Below are positions 49,613 through 58,295 of a stretch of 64,000 bases of DNA, piece after piece. The notes below the pieces were generated by a model. It was not told the origin of the DNA. It was given only the letters and a program-made list of their open reading frames with translations, and made no database searches. How positions within the stretch are numbered: the first letter of the stretch is position 1; each line of letters opens with the position of its first letter. The position numbers and the translations under genes were made by a program. This stretch comes from CAVTSA01 sp963790575 (GTDB lineage: Bacteria; Chloroflexota; Dormibacteria; Dormibacterales; Dormibacteraceae), in the NCBI GenBank assembly GCA_963790575.1, contig CAWBPD010000016.1:62001-126000 (forward strand), in the 5' to 3' direction.

Positions 49613-50515
49613 ATGGCCCGTTTCGGAGTCATGGTGGAGGCGCAGGAGGGACTGACCTGGGAGCGCTGGCGGCGCGTCGCGAATGACGCCGAACGCCTGG
49701 GCTTCGCGTCGCTGCGCGTGGCCGATCACCTGGAATCGGTGATGGGCGACCGCACACGGGAGGGGGTCCCGGCCTGGTCGGCGCTCCACCTGGCCGCGGA
49801 GTGGACTCAGCGCATCGAGCTGGCGCCGATGATGAGCCCGGTCACCTTCTACGAGCCGGGCGTGCTGCTGCGCGAGGCGGAGGCGGTGGACCAGCTCTCG
49901 GGCGGGCGGCTGCTGCTGGGGCTGGGCGCGGGCTGGAACCAGGCCGAGCACGAACGCTTCGGGGTGCCGTTCGGCGACTGGAAGTACCGGTTCGAACGCC
50001 TCGAGCGTTCCATCCAGCTGATGCAGCGGCTGTGGGCCGAGCTCCCGGGCGCCAGGCCGCTGCCGCTGCTGATGGGCGGGACCGGAACCCGGCGCGGGCT
50101 GCCGCTGGTCGCGCGCTACGCCGAGGAATGGAACGGGATGACGCCCGATCCGGACGCGTACCGGGACACGGTGGCGGCGCTCGACGGAGCCTGCGCCGCG
50201 ATCGGGCGGGACGCGGGGTCGATCCGCCACTCCCTGATGACGTCGTTCCTGATCGGGCGCAACCAGGAGGAACTGCGCGAGCGCGCGGTGCGCCTGAAGG
50301 AGGTCCTGTTCTGGCTCAACGGGGACACGCCGGACGAGGTCATCGCCTCGGCCCGGGACCATTGGCCCGCGGTCGGCACCCCGGACCAGGCCGTCGAACG
50401 ACTGCGTCCCTTCGTCGATGCCGGCGCGGAACTGTTCCTGTTCCAGCACTTCGTGCATCTGGACAGTGGGGCGCTCGAACTGCTGGCGAGCGAGGTCATG
50501 CCCCGGCTCGCCTGA
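49613..50515 (+). CDS. LLM-class F420-dependent oxidoreductase, copy 2
   Basis: 300 aa and closely similar to copy 1 along its whole length (EGLTWERWRRV, EWTQRIELAPMMSPVTFYEPG, LLLGLGAGWNQAEHERFGVP). TTGGAGGAACG precedes the ATG. Divergence is greatest near residues 220-260, perhaps changing substrate. The pair arose by tandem duplication. It implies coenzyme F420 in this organism (known for the family, not shown here). Confidence 0.9.
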   Translation: MARFGVMVEAQEGLTWERWRRVANDAERLGFASLRVADHLESVMGDRTREGVPAWSALHLAAEWTQRIELAPMMSPVTFYEPGVLLREAEAVDQLSGGRLLLGLGAGWNQAEHERFGVPFGDWKYRFERLERSIQLMQRLWAELPGARPLPLLMGGTGTRRGLPLVARYAEEWNGMTPDPDAYRDTVAALDGACAAIGRDAGSIRHSLMTSFLIGRNQEELRERAVRLKEVLFWLNGDTPDEVIASARDHWPAVGTPDQAVERLRPFVDAGAELFLFQHFVHLDSGALELLASEVMPRLA

Positions 50516-50523
50516 GCGTTCCC

Positions 50524-51075
50524 CTAGCGGACTCGGCCGCCTGGCTCGATCGGCATCCCGCCCTGGGAGACGTGCTGGCGGTAGCGGTTGAAGATCAGCG
50601 CCGCACGCACGGCCCACATCCCGATCGAGAGGAACAGAAGGTCGGCGCTGACACCGTGCAGCCAGGTCAGGTGCGCCAGGTCAGGGTTGTGGTTCCCGCT
50701 TTGCGCCAGGTAGGTGGTGCCGATCCGCAGGACCAGCGCGCCCACGTAGATGACCACGAACAGGAGCCCACCACGCATCCACAGCAGTCCTGACTGAGGA
50801 TCGACCCAGAACGTCATCGAACGCACGATCACCAGGCCAAGGACGCCACCCAGGGCGAGGGCGAACGGCGCCGCGACGATCGCCGGAACATCGTGGATGA
50901 AGGGATTGAAGTCGCTGCCCAGGGCCAGCAGCAGCAGCACGATGAAGATCGCCCCCATCAGCAGCGTCCGCGTGGGGTTGACCGGCTGTGGACGCATGCG
51001 GCGGACGACGACCAGGACGATCACCACGACGGCGACGACTCCGACCGTCAGCCCGGACGTCGCACTCCTACCCAC
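50524..51075 (-). CDS. Membrane protein, DUF1453/CcdC-like
   Basis: 183 aa, four or more membrane helices (LTVGVVAVVVIVLVVVRR, LLMGAIFIVLLLLALG, PFALALGGVLGLVIVR, FVVIYVGALVLRIG). RSMTFWVDPQSGLLWMRGGL resembles the RG-type loop of the CcdC/DUF1453 family. Function unknown. The GTG start lies 10 nt after the adenine deaminase-like stop, so the two are co-transcribed. Confidence 0.55.
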   Translation of the reverse strand: MGRSATSGLTVGVVAVVVIVLVVVRRMRPQPVNPTRTLLMGAIFIVLLLLALGSDFNPFIHDVPAIVAAPFALALGGVLGLVIVRSMTFWVDPQSGLLWMRGGLLFVVIYVGALVLRIGTTYLAQSGNHNPDLAHLTWLHGVSADLLFLSIGMWAVRAALIFNRYRQHVSQGGMPIEPGGRVR

Positions 51076-51085
51076 GTCGCCAAGT

Positions 51086-52798
51086 CTAGGAGCGTGTTGT
51101 GGGGACGTTGTCCCGGAGCGGAGCCCGCGAGCCGTCCCGCGCCCGGTAGTAACCGTCGGGCGTGATCCGGAGGAAGGGGATCGCGGTCGTGGTCAGGGTC
51201 TCCAGGGTGAGCAGCGGATTCGGAGTCGCGGCGCCCAGGTCCCGCAGCGCCCGGTTCACCCCCCGCACCTCGTCCACCACCGTGGCCAGCGGCGCCGGCG
51301 ACAGCAGTCCGGTGATGGGAGCCCGCCACTCGGCCAGCACCCTCCCGCCCGCGACCACCACCGCCCCGCCGTCCAGCGCCCGCAGCCGCTCCAGGGCCGG
51401 CCGCAGGTCCGCCTCGTCGTTGCCGGCCAGCAAGGGGCCTGCGGCCTCCCAGCCGCTGGACCAGGCGACCGCGCCGCGGGCCATCCCGAAGTCGAGGAGC
51501 AGGCCCCGGAAGCCGCGGGAGGCATCGTCCCGGTCGAGAGCGATCACCCAGAGCGCATCCTGCCCTTCGGTCTCGCTCTCCCGGGTGACCGTCGGGCCGG
51601 CCTGCCGCATCGCCCGGTGGCGGCCCGCCGGGAGCGGCGTCACCAGCGCCGGCTGCAGCGTGGCGGCACCGACCCCGCTCGCCAGCCGGGGTCGCTCGAA
51701 GGGCGCGGGCGGATCCGGCGGCCGTCCCCCGACCAGCACCAAGTCCGGACGCACCGGGCCGTGACGGGGCAGGACGATGAGGTCGGCGAACGCCCCCGGT
51801 GCCAGGCCACCGAGCCAGCGACCGATCCCGAAGCGCTCCGCGGGACCGTGCGATGCCATCCGGAGCGCAGCGGGCAACGCCAGCCCCAGTTCGCACGCCC
51901 GCTCCACCACCACGTTCAGCGACCGTCCTGCGAGCAGGTCCTCCGGCTCCACCCCGTCGTTGACCAGCGTCAGGCGCCGCAGGTCGACCCCACCCTCCTG
52001 CCAGAGAGGAGCGATCTGGTCCAGGTCCTGGCGGGTGGCACCATGCCGGGCCTCCGCCCAGAGACCCAGGCGCAGGCGCGCGCGCAGGTCGGCGGCGTCG
52101 ATGGCCTCGTGGTCGGCGGTGGCGCCCAGCGCCTGCAAGGCCGCCAGCGAGGGTGGGCGCGCGCCGGCCCCGTGCCCCTCCACCGTCAGGTCCCGCCGCA
52201 GTGCGGCCTCGATCAGCCCTTCCGTGCGGGGGTGACCGCGCAGGGTCTCCGCCCAGTACACCTCCCCCACCCCCGCGACCAAGGGGTGGTCGAGGAGCGG
52301 CGCCCACGCCTCGGCGGGCGGGAGGCGGGCGTCCAACGAGTGGTCGGGCACGGCCAGGCCACCCAGCGTGAGGAAGACGCGACCGGGTGCGGTCGCCGCC
52401 TCCGCGAGCAGGGCTTCCACCGCCGGGACGCCGCCCACGTACGCAGGCTCCAGCGTCTCGACCACCGTCGTCGTCACCCCGCACCGCACTTGCCCGGCCA
52501 TCTGCTCCGCCAGCGAGGCCCGCACCAGGTGGGTGTGGCTCTCCACCAATCCCGGCGCCACCAGGCGCCCCTCCAGTTGGATCAGGCGCGTTCGAGGGCC
52601 GGCCGGCAGCTCGTCGTCGGACGCCACCTTCGCCACCCGGTCCCCGAGCACCGCCACGCCCCAGCCTTCCAGCACCTCGTCGGTGAAGACATCGACCAGC
52701 GCCCCGCCTCGGACGATCAGGTCGGCGGGTCGGTCGCCGCGCGCTACCTCTGCCAGCGCCCGCCGCTGCGACGCCGGCGGCCAGAGCCGGAGCGTCAC
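51086..52798 (-). CDS. Adenine deaminase-like amidohydrolase
   Basis: 570 aa. The N-terminal beta domain is DLIVRGGALVDVFTDEVLEG. Metal motifs are APGLVESHTHLV (HxH), TVEGHGAG and ATADHEAI. The C-terminal domain ends with TLTTTAIPFLRITPDGYYR. The overall layout is that of bacterial adenine deaminases (Ade). The second domain is divergent, so other purines or hydantoins are possible. GTG 52798 overlaps the DUF4232 stop. Confidence 0.8.
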   Translation of the reverse strand: MTLRLWPPASQRRALAEVARGDRPADLIVRGGALVDVFTDEVLEGWGVAVLGDRVAKVASDDELPAGPRTRLIQLEGRLVAPGLVESHTHLVRASLAEQMAGQVRCGVTTTVVETLEPAYVGGVPAVEALLAEAATAPGRVFLTLGGLAVPDHSLDARLPPAEAWAPLLDHPLVAGVGEVYWAETLRGHPRTEGLIEAALRRDLTVEGHGAGARPPSLAALQALGATADHEAIDAADLRARLRLGLWAEARHGATRQDLDQIAPLWQEGGVDLRRLTLVNDGVEPEDLLAGRSLNVVVERACELGLALPAALRMASHGPAERFGIGRWLGGLAPGAFADLIVLPRHGPVRPDLVLVGGRPPDPPAPFERPRLASGVGAATLQPALVTPLPAGRHRAMRQAGPTVTRESETEGQDALWVIALDRDDASRGFRGLLLDFGMARGAVAWSSGWEAAGPLLAGNDEADLRPALERLRALDGGAVVVAGGRVLAEWRAPITGLLSPAPLATVVDEVRGVNRALRDLGAATPNPLLTLETLTTTAIPFLRITPDGYYRARDGSRAPLRDNVPTTRS

Positions 52799-53367
52799 TG
52801 CCCGCCGGTGCTGCCGGCGGTGACCGCGGTCACGTTGATGGTGCCGTCCGGGCAGGCCTGGATGGAGGCCGCGACGGTCAGCTGCGAGGACGTGTTGGGT
52901 GGCGTCACCTCGACCTGCTGCGAGGTCGCGCAGGGGGTCGTGTAGCCGGTCTGGTCGTGCCACTGCGCATTGAACGAGGAGGTCGCGCTCGGCGCCAGCG
53001 TCACCGTCTGCTCCGGGCCCGCGGTTCGGACCACCTTGGTCGCGATCGGGTGGCCGCCGCTCAGCATCTGCATCCCCGGGTAGCCGTACAGGGTGCAGGT
53101 GGTCTGGCTGGTGTTGGTCAGGATGAACGTTTCCTGGACGGTCCCGGCACCGGCCGTGTGCTGACCGGTGGAAAGAGAGAGCTGTGACGTCTGGCAGGGG
53201 CCCGGACCGGACGGAGCGGGGGTCGGGGTGGTGCCGATGGTCGGGACGCCGCTCGGCGAGGATGACGGAGTCGGCGACGGCGGGGAACCGGCGGTCCCCA
53301 CCCGCCCGCACCCAGCCACGGCGATCAGGGCGAGGACAAGGAGCCCGCGGCGAAGTGCTCGCGCCAT
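52795..53367 (-). CDS. DUF4232 lipoprotein, copy 1
   Basis: 190 aa. The lipobox LALIAVAGC (Cys about residue 20) is followed by a Ser/Pro/Thr linker to about residue 60. A DUF4232-type beta domain follows with TFILTNTSQTTCTLYGYPG, TLAPSATSSFNAQWHDQTGYT and TVAASIQACPDGTINV. Probably a surface protein with two disulphides. It is coupled to the adenine deaminase-like gene. Role unknown. Confidence 0.83.
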   Translation of the reverse strand: MARALRRGLLVLALIAVAGCGRVGTAGSPPSPTPSSSPSGVPTIGTTPTPAPSGPGPCQTSQLSLSTGQHTAGAGTVQETFILTNTSQTTCTLYGYPGMQMLSGGHPIATKVVRTAGPEQTVTLAPSATSSFNAQWHDQTGYTTPCATSQQVEVTPPNTSSQLTVAASIQACPDGTINVTAVTAGSTGGQ

Positions 53368-53437
53368 GACTCCCAGGGTAACCGTGCATTCCGCCCTCGG
53401 GTTCCGACGCCGAAGCGGTGGCCCACCGCGGGAGTCG

Positions 53438-54064
53438 CTATGCCGGCTGGCCTCCGGTGCTGCCGGCGATGACCGCGTCGACATTGATGGTGCCGTCCGG
53501 GCAGGCCTCGATGGGCACTCTGACGGTCAGGTAGGAATAAGCGTTGGGCGGCGTCACCTCGAGCTGCTGCGAGGTCGGACACGGTGTCGCGTACCCGGTC
53601 TGATCGTGCCACCAGGCCAGGAACGAGGCGGTCCCGCCCGGCGCCAGAGTCACCAATTGCTCCGCGCTCGGGGTCCACACCAGCCTTGTCTGCATGGGCC
53701 GGCCGTCCGCGCCCAGCCTCTGCAGGCCGGGAAAGCCGAACAGCGCGCAGGTGGTCTGGCTGGTGTTGGTGAAGATGAATGGGCGCCCCACCGTGCCCGC
53801 GGCTGCGTTGCCCGGGCCGACGCCGAGGGAGAGGTCAGACACCAGGCAGCGGCGGACCTGGCCCGACGTCGAGGGCGCGACGCTTGGCGACGGGGTTGCG
53901 ACCGGCGGGGAGGGCGTGGCGGCGGGCGCGACCGATGGGGTCGGGGTGGCGGCCGGTGTGGTGGCTCCGGCGGCGGGAGTGTGCCCCTGTGGCGACGAGG
54001 CGCAGGCGGTGACCAGCAACCCCGCCAGCAGGGCCAGAGCGGCAACTCGAAGCAACCGTCCCAT
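53438..54064 (-). CDS. DUF4232 lipoprotein, copy 2
   Basis: 208 aa. The lipobox is LLVTACAS, followed by a long Thr/Pro/Ala linker (about residues 25-75) and a domain very like copy 1 (FIFTNTSQTTCALFGFPG, WWHDQTGYATPCPTSQQLEV, IEACPDGTINVDAVIAGSTG). ATG 54064 is chosen because it gives the signal peptide directly; an upstream start would add 20 residues without it. A tandem duplicate of copy 1, 70 bp apart. Confidence 0.83.
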   Translation of the reverse strand: MGRLLRVAALALLAGLLVTACASSPQGHTPAAGATTPAATPTPSVAPAATPSPPVATPSPSVAPSTSGQVRRCLVSDLSLGVGPGNAAAGTVGRPFIFTNTSQTTCALFGFPGLQRLGADGRPMQTRLVWTPSAEQLVTLAPGGTASFLAWWHDQTGYATPCPTSQQLEVTPPNAYSYLTVRVPIEACPDGTINVDAVIAGSTGGQPA

Positions 54065-54117
54065 GCTGCTCAAACGTCCAACCCGGTGAAAGGTGACGCA
54101 GGACATCAAGCGACCTT

Positions 54118-54215
54118 GGTGCACCTTCGGGGCCTAACCCCGCGAGATAACCCCCGCTGGTGCACCTCCGGGGCCTAACCCTGCGAGATACCCCCCGCTG
54201 GTGCACCTCCGGGGG
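54118..54215 (-). repeat. Tandem 41-bp repeat headed by GGTGCACC, inverted copy of R4 (locus R10)
   Basis: GGTGCACC occurs at 54118, 54159 and 54200, 41 bp apart. Read on the minus strand each unit begins GGTGCACCAGCGGGGGTTAT (one copy has GGGGGGTAT), nineteen of twenty bases identical to the R4 units at 14.7 kb, then diverges. On the minus strand it begins 16 nt past the darA stop, the same placement and orientation relative to its gene as R4. CGCTGGTGCACCAGCG forms a perfect 16-bp palindrome at one junction. Confidence 0.85.
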
Positions 54216-54222
54216 ACCGCCT

Positions 54223-54552
54223 CTACAGCCGTTCGAAGCGCTCGATCGGGACCACGAACAGGGTGGCGCCGCCCACCTGCACCTCCACCGGGTAGGGCAT
54301 GTACATCTCGGAGGCCTCCACCATCGGCGGCAGCGGCGTCAGATAGCGGCTGCGCTCGCGGCAGTTGTCCCGGATGATCCGCACCACCGGGTCGACCCGT
54401 TCGTCCTCCACCCCGATCAGGAGGGTCGAGTTCCCCTGCTGGAGGAAGCCGCCGCTGGACGCGTACCGGGTGGAACTGATCCCGGCCTCGCTGAGCGCCT
54501 GCACCAGGTGCGGCTCATCCTCGGTCTGCACGATCGCGATGATCAGCTTCAT
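54223..54552 (-). CDS. darA: Cyclic di-AMP receptor, DarA/PstA PII-like
   Basis: 109 aa, the full length of the DarA (PF06153) family. MKLIIAIVQTEDEPHLVQAL, TRYASSGGFLQQGNSTLLIG and the C-terminal VQVGGATLFVVPIERFERL fit the c-di-AMP-binding PII-like fold. The signalling partner is unknown. Its ATG overlaps the tmk stop (ATGA); in Firmicutes darA is likewise next to tmk. Confidence 0.9.
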   Translation of the reverse strand: MKLIIAIVQTEDEPHLVQALSEAGISSTRYASSGGFLQQGNSTLLIGVEDERVDPVVRIIRDNCRERSRYLTPLPPMVEASEMYMPYPVEVQVGGATLFVVPIERFERL

Positions 54553-55142
54553 CGAGGCAGACGCTCCTCGATCCGGGCCGCCACCCAGCAGGCGACCTCA
54601 GAAGCCGGCGGCCTGGCGTCGACGACCAGCCAGCGCTCCGGCTCCGCCGCCGCCAGGGCCAGGTAGGCGTCGTGAACCGCCTGGTGGAAGGCGAGTGGTC
54701 GCGCCTCCATGCGATCCGACCCGCGGCCGGCCTCCGCCTGGCGCCGGAGCCCGACCTCGGCCGGCACCGACAGCAGCACCGTCAGCTCCGGCCGCGGGAA
54801 GACCGGCGGCCAGGTCACCTCGGCCCCGCCCACCGTTCCTTGGTAGACGCGGGTGGAGTCGTGGTAGCGGTCACAGAGCACCAGCCGGCCCCCGGCCAGC
54901 GCCGGTCTCACGACCTCCTCCAGGAGCTCCGCCCGGGCGGCCATAAAGAGGTACGCCTCGGCCTGGGCGCCGATGTCGACGGTCCCGGCCGAGTGCAGCA
55001 CCACGTCCCGCACGCGTTCGCCGAACGGGGTCCCGCCCGGCTCGCGCACGAGCAGCGGATCCCGTGCTGCCAGCGCGTCGGCGACCAGGCGGGCGACGGT
55101 GGTCTTCCCGGCCCCGTCGGGGCCTTCCAGCGTGACCAGCAT
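54549..55142 (-). CDS. tmk: Thymidylate kinase
   Basis: 197 aa. The P-loop is LEGPDGAGKTTVARL, the DRY-type motif is LCDRYHDSTRVYQG, and LREPGGTP-like LVREPGGTPFGERVR binds dTMP. It phosphorylates dTMP to dTDP for DNA synthesis. No LID arginine-rich segment stands out beyond LRRQAEAGRGSDR. It lies 12 nt after the Ycf45-like gene. Confidence 0.93.
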   Translation of the reverse strand: MLVTLEGPDGAGKTTVARLVADALAARDPLLVREPGGTPFGERVRDVVLHSAGTVDIGAQAEAYLFMAARAELLEEVVRPALAGGRLVLCDRYHDSTRVYQGTVGGAEVTWPPVFPRPELTVLLSVPAEVGLRRQAEAGRGSDRMEARPLAFHQAVHDAYLALAAAEPERWLVVDARPPASEVACWVAARIEERLPR

Positions 55143-55154
55143 GGGGGAGCCGGA

Positions 55155-56696
55155 CTACTCGAAGTCGCCGGAGGGAAGAATCCGCAGCCGGCGGCGGGGC
55201 TCCTTGCCGGTGGAGCGCGCGACCAGCTCCTCCTCCGCGACCAGCTGGTGTTGCAGCCGGCGCACGTACGCGTTCTGTGGGGCCATTTCCTGCGGCTCCA
55301 GCGTCTCCTTGACGCGGGCGATCGCCTCCCGGGTCTCGTCCAGCGCACGCTGCACGGCTCCATCCTCGCGGTCGGTGCTGTACAGCCGCTGCAGCGCGTC
55401 CTTGACCTGGGCCACCGAGTTGCTGCGCAGGACGTGGATGGGAGTCCCGGCGCCCTCCGCCTGGCGCAGGCTCTCCGGGCGCCGCCGGTAGTAGCTCTTC
55501 AGGGTCAGGACCACGTCGGCGCCCTCCGGGTTGCCGAGCACCCGGATCGGCAGGTCCAACTCCCGCACCGACTGCTCGACGTAGCTCCGGCTCACCCCAT
55601 AGGGGAAGATCGCGCGCGGGCCCCGGCGAGGTGGCGGGACGGTCCCGGGCGCCGCCGCCGGCGCGTGGTGCGTGGTCGATTGGTCGAGCTCGACGTTGGA
55701 GATGACCCGACCCTCGCGGGTCCGAACCCGGACCTTGGGGCGGGCCGGCGCCCCGCGCAGGAAGCCGTCCACCACGTCGGCGAGCGGCTGGTGGATGGTC
55801 ACCCGGTCACGGTCCTGCATCTCGATCAGGACGTCGAAGGTGGGCGGCGCCTTGCGCTCCTGCACCGACTTCTGCGTGCCCCGCCGGCGCGCCTCCTCGT
55901 CGGAAAGGGTCACCGACTGGATCCCGCCCAGCAGGTCGTTGAGGGTGGGGTTGATCAGCAGGTTCTCCAGCGTCTGACCGTGAGCGGTGGCGATCAGCTG
56001 CACCCCGCGCTCGGCGATGGTGCGCGCCGCCGCCGCCTCCAGCTCGGTGCCGATCTCGTCGATCACGATGACCTCGGGCATGTGGTTCTCCACCGCCTCG
56101 ATCATCACCGCGTGCTGGAGCTGCGGCCGCCGCACCTGCATCCGCCGGGCGCGCCCGATGCCGGGGTGCGGGATGTCGCCGTCTCCCCCGATCTCGTTCG
56201 AGGTGTCGACGATCACCACCCGTTTGCGCTGGTCGTCGGCGAGCATGCGCGCGATCTCTCGCAGCATCGTCGTCTTGCCGATCCCAGGCCGCCCCAGGAG
56301 CAGGATCGACTGACCCGATTCGGCGATGTCGCGGATGATCTCGGCCGTGCCTCCGACCGCCCGGCCGACCCGGCAGGTGAGTCCGACGATGCGGCCCTGG
56401 CGGTTGCGGATCGCCGAGATGCGGTGCAGCGTGCGCTCGATGCCGGCCCGGTTGTCCTCGCCGAACTGGTCGATGTGGTCGGTGACGTAGTCGATGTCCT
56501 CTTCGGAGACGGCACGGGTGTCGAGCACGATCTCGCGGCCGGGCACGCGCGCCTCCGGTTCCCGGCCCAGGTCGAGCACGATCTCGAGCAGCTGGGCGGG
56601 ATCGGTTCGCTCATGCAGCGCCCGGTTCAGCCGTGGCGGCAGCGTCTGCGCCAGCAGCTCCGTCTCCTGATCCCAAACTCGGGTCGCCAACTCCAT
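55155..56696 (-). CDS. Ycf45-like R3H-associated AAA ATPase
   Basis: 513 aa. The ATPase domain (about 130-290) has LLLGRPGIGKTTMLREIARML, VVIVDTSNEIGGDGDIPH and EVIVIDEIGTELEAAAARTIAERG, characteristic of the Ycf45/SpoIIIAA-like proteins of cyanobacteria, Chloroflexota and Dormibacteria. The C-terminus holds a second alpha/beta segment (VLTLKSYYRRRPESLRQAE) and a long helix. Nucleic-acid binding is a family prediction. The ATG overlaps the GNAT stop. Confidence 0.88.
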   Translation of the reverse strand: MELATRVWDQETELLAQTLPPRLNRALHERTDPAQLLEIVLDLGREPEARVPGREIVLDTRAVSEEDIDYVTDHIDQFGEDNRAGIERTLHRISAIRNRQGRIVGLTCRVGRAVGGTAEIIRDIAESGQSILLLGRPGIGKTTMLREIARMLADDQRKRVVIVDTSNEIGGDGDIPHPGIGRARRMQVRRPQLQHAVMIEAVENHMPEVIVIDEIGTELEAAAARTIAERGVQLIATAHGQTLENLLINPTLNDLLGGIQSVTLSDEEARRRGTQKSVQERKAPPTFDVLIEMQDRDRVTIHQPLADVVDGFLRGAPARPKVRVRTREGRVISNVELDQSTTHHAPAAAPGTVPPPRRGPRAIFPYGVSRSYVEQSVRELDLPIRVLGNPEGADVVLTLKSYYRRRPESLRQAEGAGTPIHVLRSNSVAQVKDALQRLYSTDREDGAVQRALDETREAIARVKETLEPQEMAPQNAYVRRLQHQLVAEEELVARSTGKEPRRRLRILPSGDFE

Positions 56697-57643
56697 CAGC
56701 CGAAGGACGGTACCAGGGCGGGTTGGGTCGCACGGTCGGTCACCGTCGCGTCGCGCACCAGCAGCGCCTGGTCGAGAATACCGGTGAACCCACGGCGCCG
56801 GAACGCCTCGATCAGATCGCGGTCGTAGTGGCGGAAGTTGACCCAGGCCGGGCGTCCCGCGACCGCCGCCAGCGCGTGGTCGGCGAGGCCGTCCGCGAGC
56901 TCTCGCCCGGGCCCGGCGAGGAAGGCGAGGCGGTCGGGCCGGGTTCCGTCGCCGCGGTGGAGCCGCCACCAAGCGACCAGCTCCAGGCGCTCCACCACCT
57001 CCTGCTGCCCGGGCTCCTGGCGGAGGGCGCGGAACTCCCGGTAGGTCGGCGCTTCGAGGCGGGCCACGTCGATCGGCGTGATGCGGCGGTAGAGGCTGTA
57101 GAGGCGGCGCTCGTCGCGGCGACCCCAGGGCCGGGCGCCGGCGAGCTTCCCGTCGCCGCCCGCCGGCGCGCGCTCGGTCAACAGCACTGTCTCGGTGGCG
57201 AACTGGCGGAACCCGTGCATGCGGAAGGTGGGCAGGAGTGGCTCATCGAGCGGGACGCGGACCACCAGCCGGTGGACGCCTCGCTCGCCTGCCTGCTCCG
57301 CCAGTTGCTCGATGAGCGCGGAGGCGATCTGCTCCTCCGCCGGGTCCTGGGGCTGGATGCAGAGGTTGAGCACCTGAAGGCTGTGCACCATGGAAGCGGT
57401 GGCCGGCGACCCGGAGCCGGAGCGTTCGGACGCCTGGATGAACCCCACCACCTTGCCGCGGTCCTCGGCGACCAGGATCATGCTCTCCTGGCCGAGAGGC
57501 AGGAAGGCGGTGAACGTGTTGCTGACCAAAGTCCAGAGCCGCACCGGCGCCGGGAGCTGGATCACGCGCGCCTCCGCTTCGTGGTGAAGCTGCTCCACGG
57601 GCCCGACGTCGAGGAAGGTGGCGGCCCTGACCTTCAGACCCAC
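56696..57643 (-). CDS. GNAT-family acetyltransferase-like protein
   Basis: 315 aa. The N-terminal half carries a GNAT-like fold (KVVGFIQASERSGSGSPA, VLNLCIQPQD, HRLVVRVPLDEPLLPTFRMHGFRQFATET) with a weak acetyl-CoA loop. The C-terminal half (LYSLYRRITPIDVARLE, WWRLHRGDGTRPDRLAFLAG) may be a second, degenerate GNAT domain. No known substrate. It sits between pdxT and the Ycf45-like gene in one operon. Confidence 0.7.
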   Translation of the reverse strand: MGLKVRAATFLDVGPVEQLHHEAEARVIQLPAPVRLWTLVSNTFTAFLPLGQESMILVAEDRGKVVGFIQASERSGSGSPATASMVHSLQVLNLCIQPQDPAEEQIASALIEQLAEQAGERGVHRLVVRVPLDEPLLPTFRMHGFRQFATETVLLTERAPAGGDGKLAGARPWGRRDERRLYSLYRRITPIDVARLEAPTYREFRALRQEPGQQEVVERLELVAWWRLHRGDGTRPDRLAFLAGPGRELADGLADHALAAVAGRPAWVNFRHYDRDLIEAFRRRGFTGILDQALLVRDATVTDRATQPALVPSFG

Positions 57644-57665
57644 GCCGGCGCCTCGCCCCTAGGTG

Positions 57666-58286
57666 TCACGCCGATCGCTGCTCGGGGGCGGCAGCCTCGC
57701 CGGCCGACGCGACCAGTTCCAAGAAGAGACGGTGCAGACGGTCGTCGCCGCTCAGCTCGGGGTGGAAGCCAAGCGCCATGACGCGCCCCTGACGCACCGC
57801 GACCGGATGCCCGTCCAGCGTCGACAGGACCTCCGCGCCGCCCGCGTCCTCGACCAGAGGGGCGCGGATGAAGATGCCGGGGAACGCCGGGCCCAAGCCC
57901 TCGATCTCGAGCGGCGCCTCGAAGCTGTCCACCTGGCGCCCGTAGCCGTTGCGGCGGACGGTGATCGGGAGGGCGTCGAAGCTGCGCTGCCCCTCGCGCC
58001 CGTCGGTGATGTGGCGCGAGAGCAGGATCATGCCGGCGCAGGTCCCGAGAGTGGGCATGCCCGCGTCAACCAGACGCCGCAGCGGCTCCCAGAGGCCCAT
58101 GCGCTCCAGCAGGATCTGCATCGAGGTGCTTTCGCCACCCGGCAGCACCAGGCCGTCAAGTCCCGGAAGGTCGGCCGCCGATCGGACCAGTCGCACCCGC
58201 GCGCCCAGGCGTTCCAGCACTCGCGCGTGGTCGGCGAAGGCTCCCTGCATGGCCAGCACCCCGATCAGGGGCGCACCGGCAGTCAT
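57666..58286 (-). CDS. pdxT: Pyridoxal 5'-phosphate synthase glutaminase subunit
   Basis: 206 aa. GVLAMQGAFADHARVLERLG, LPGGESTSM, the nucleophile Cys in GTCAGMILL and the His-Glu in GFHPELSGDDRLH are the class I amidotransferase triad and family blocks. It hydrolyses glutamine and passes ammonia to PdxS. It follows pdxS by 9 nt. Confidence 0.95.
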   Translation of the reverse strand: MTAGAPLIGVLAMQGAFADHARVLERLGARVRLVRSAADLPGLDGLVLPGGESTSMQILLERMGLWEPLRRLVDAGMPTLGTCAGMILLSRHITDGREGQRSFDALPITVRRNGYGRQVDSFEAPLEIEGLGPAFPGIFIRAPLVEDAGGAEVLSTLDGHPVAVRQGRVMALGFHPELSGDDRLHRLFLELVASAGEAAAPEQRSA

Positions 58287-58295
58287 CTCCGCACG

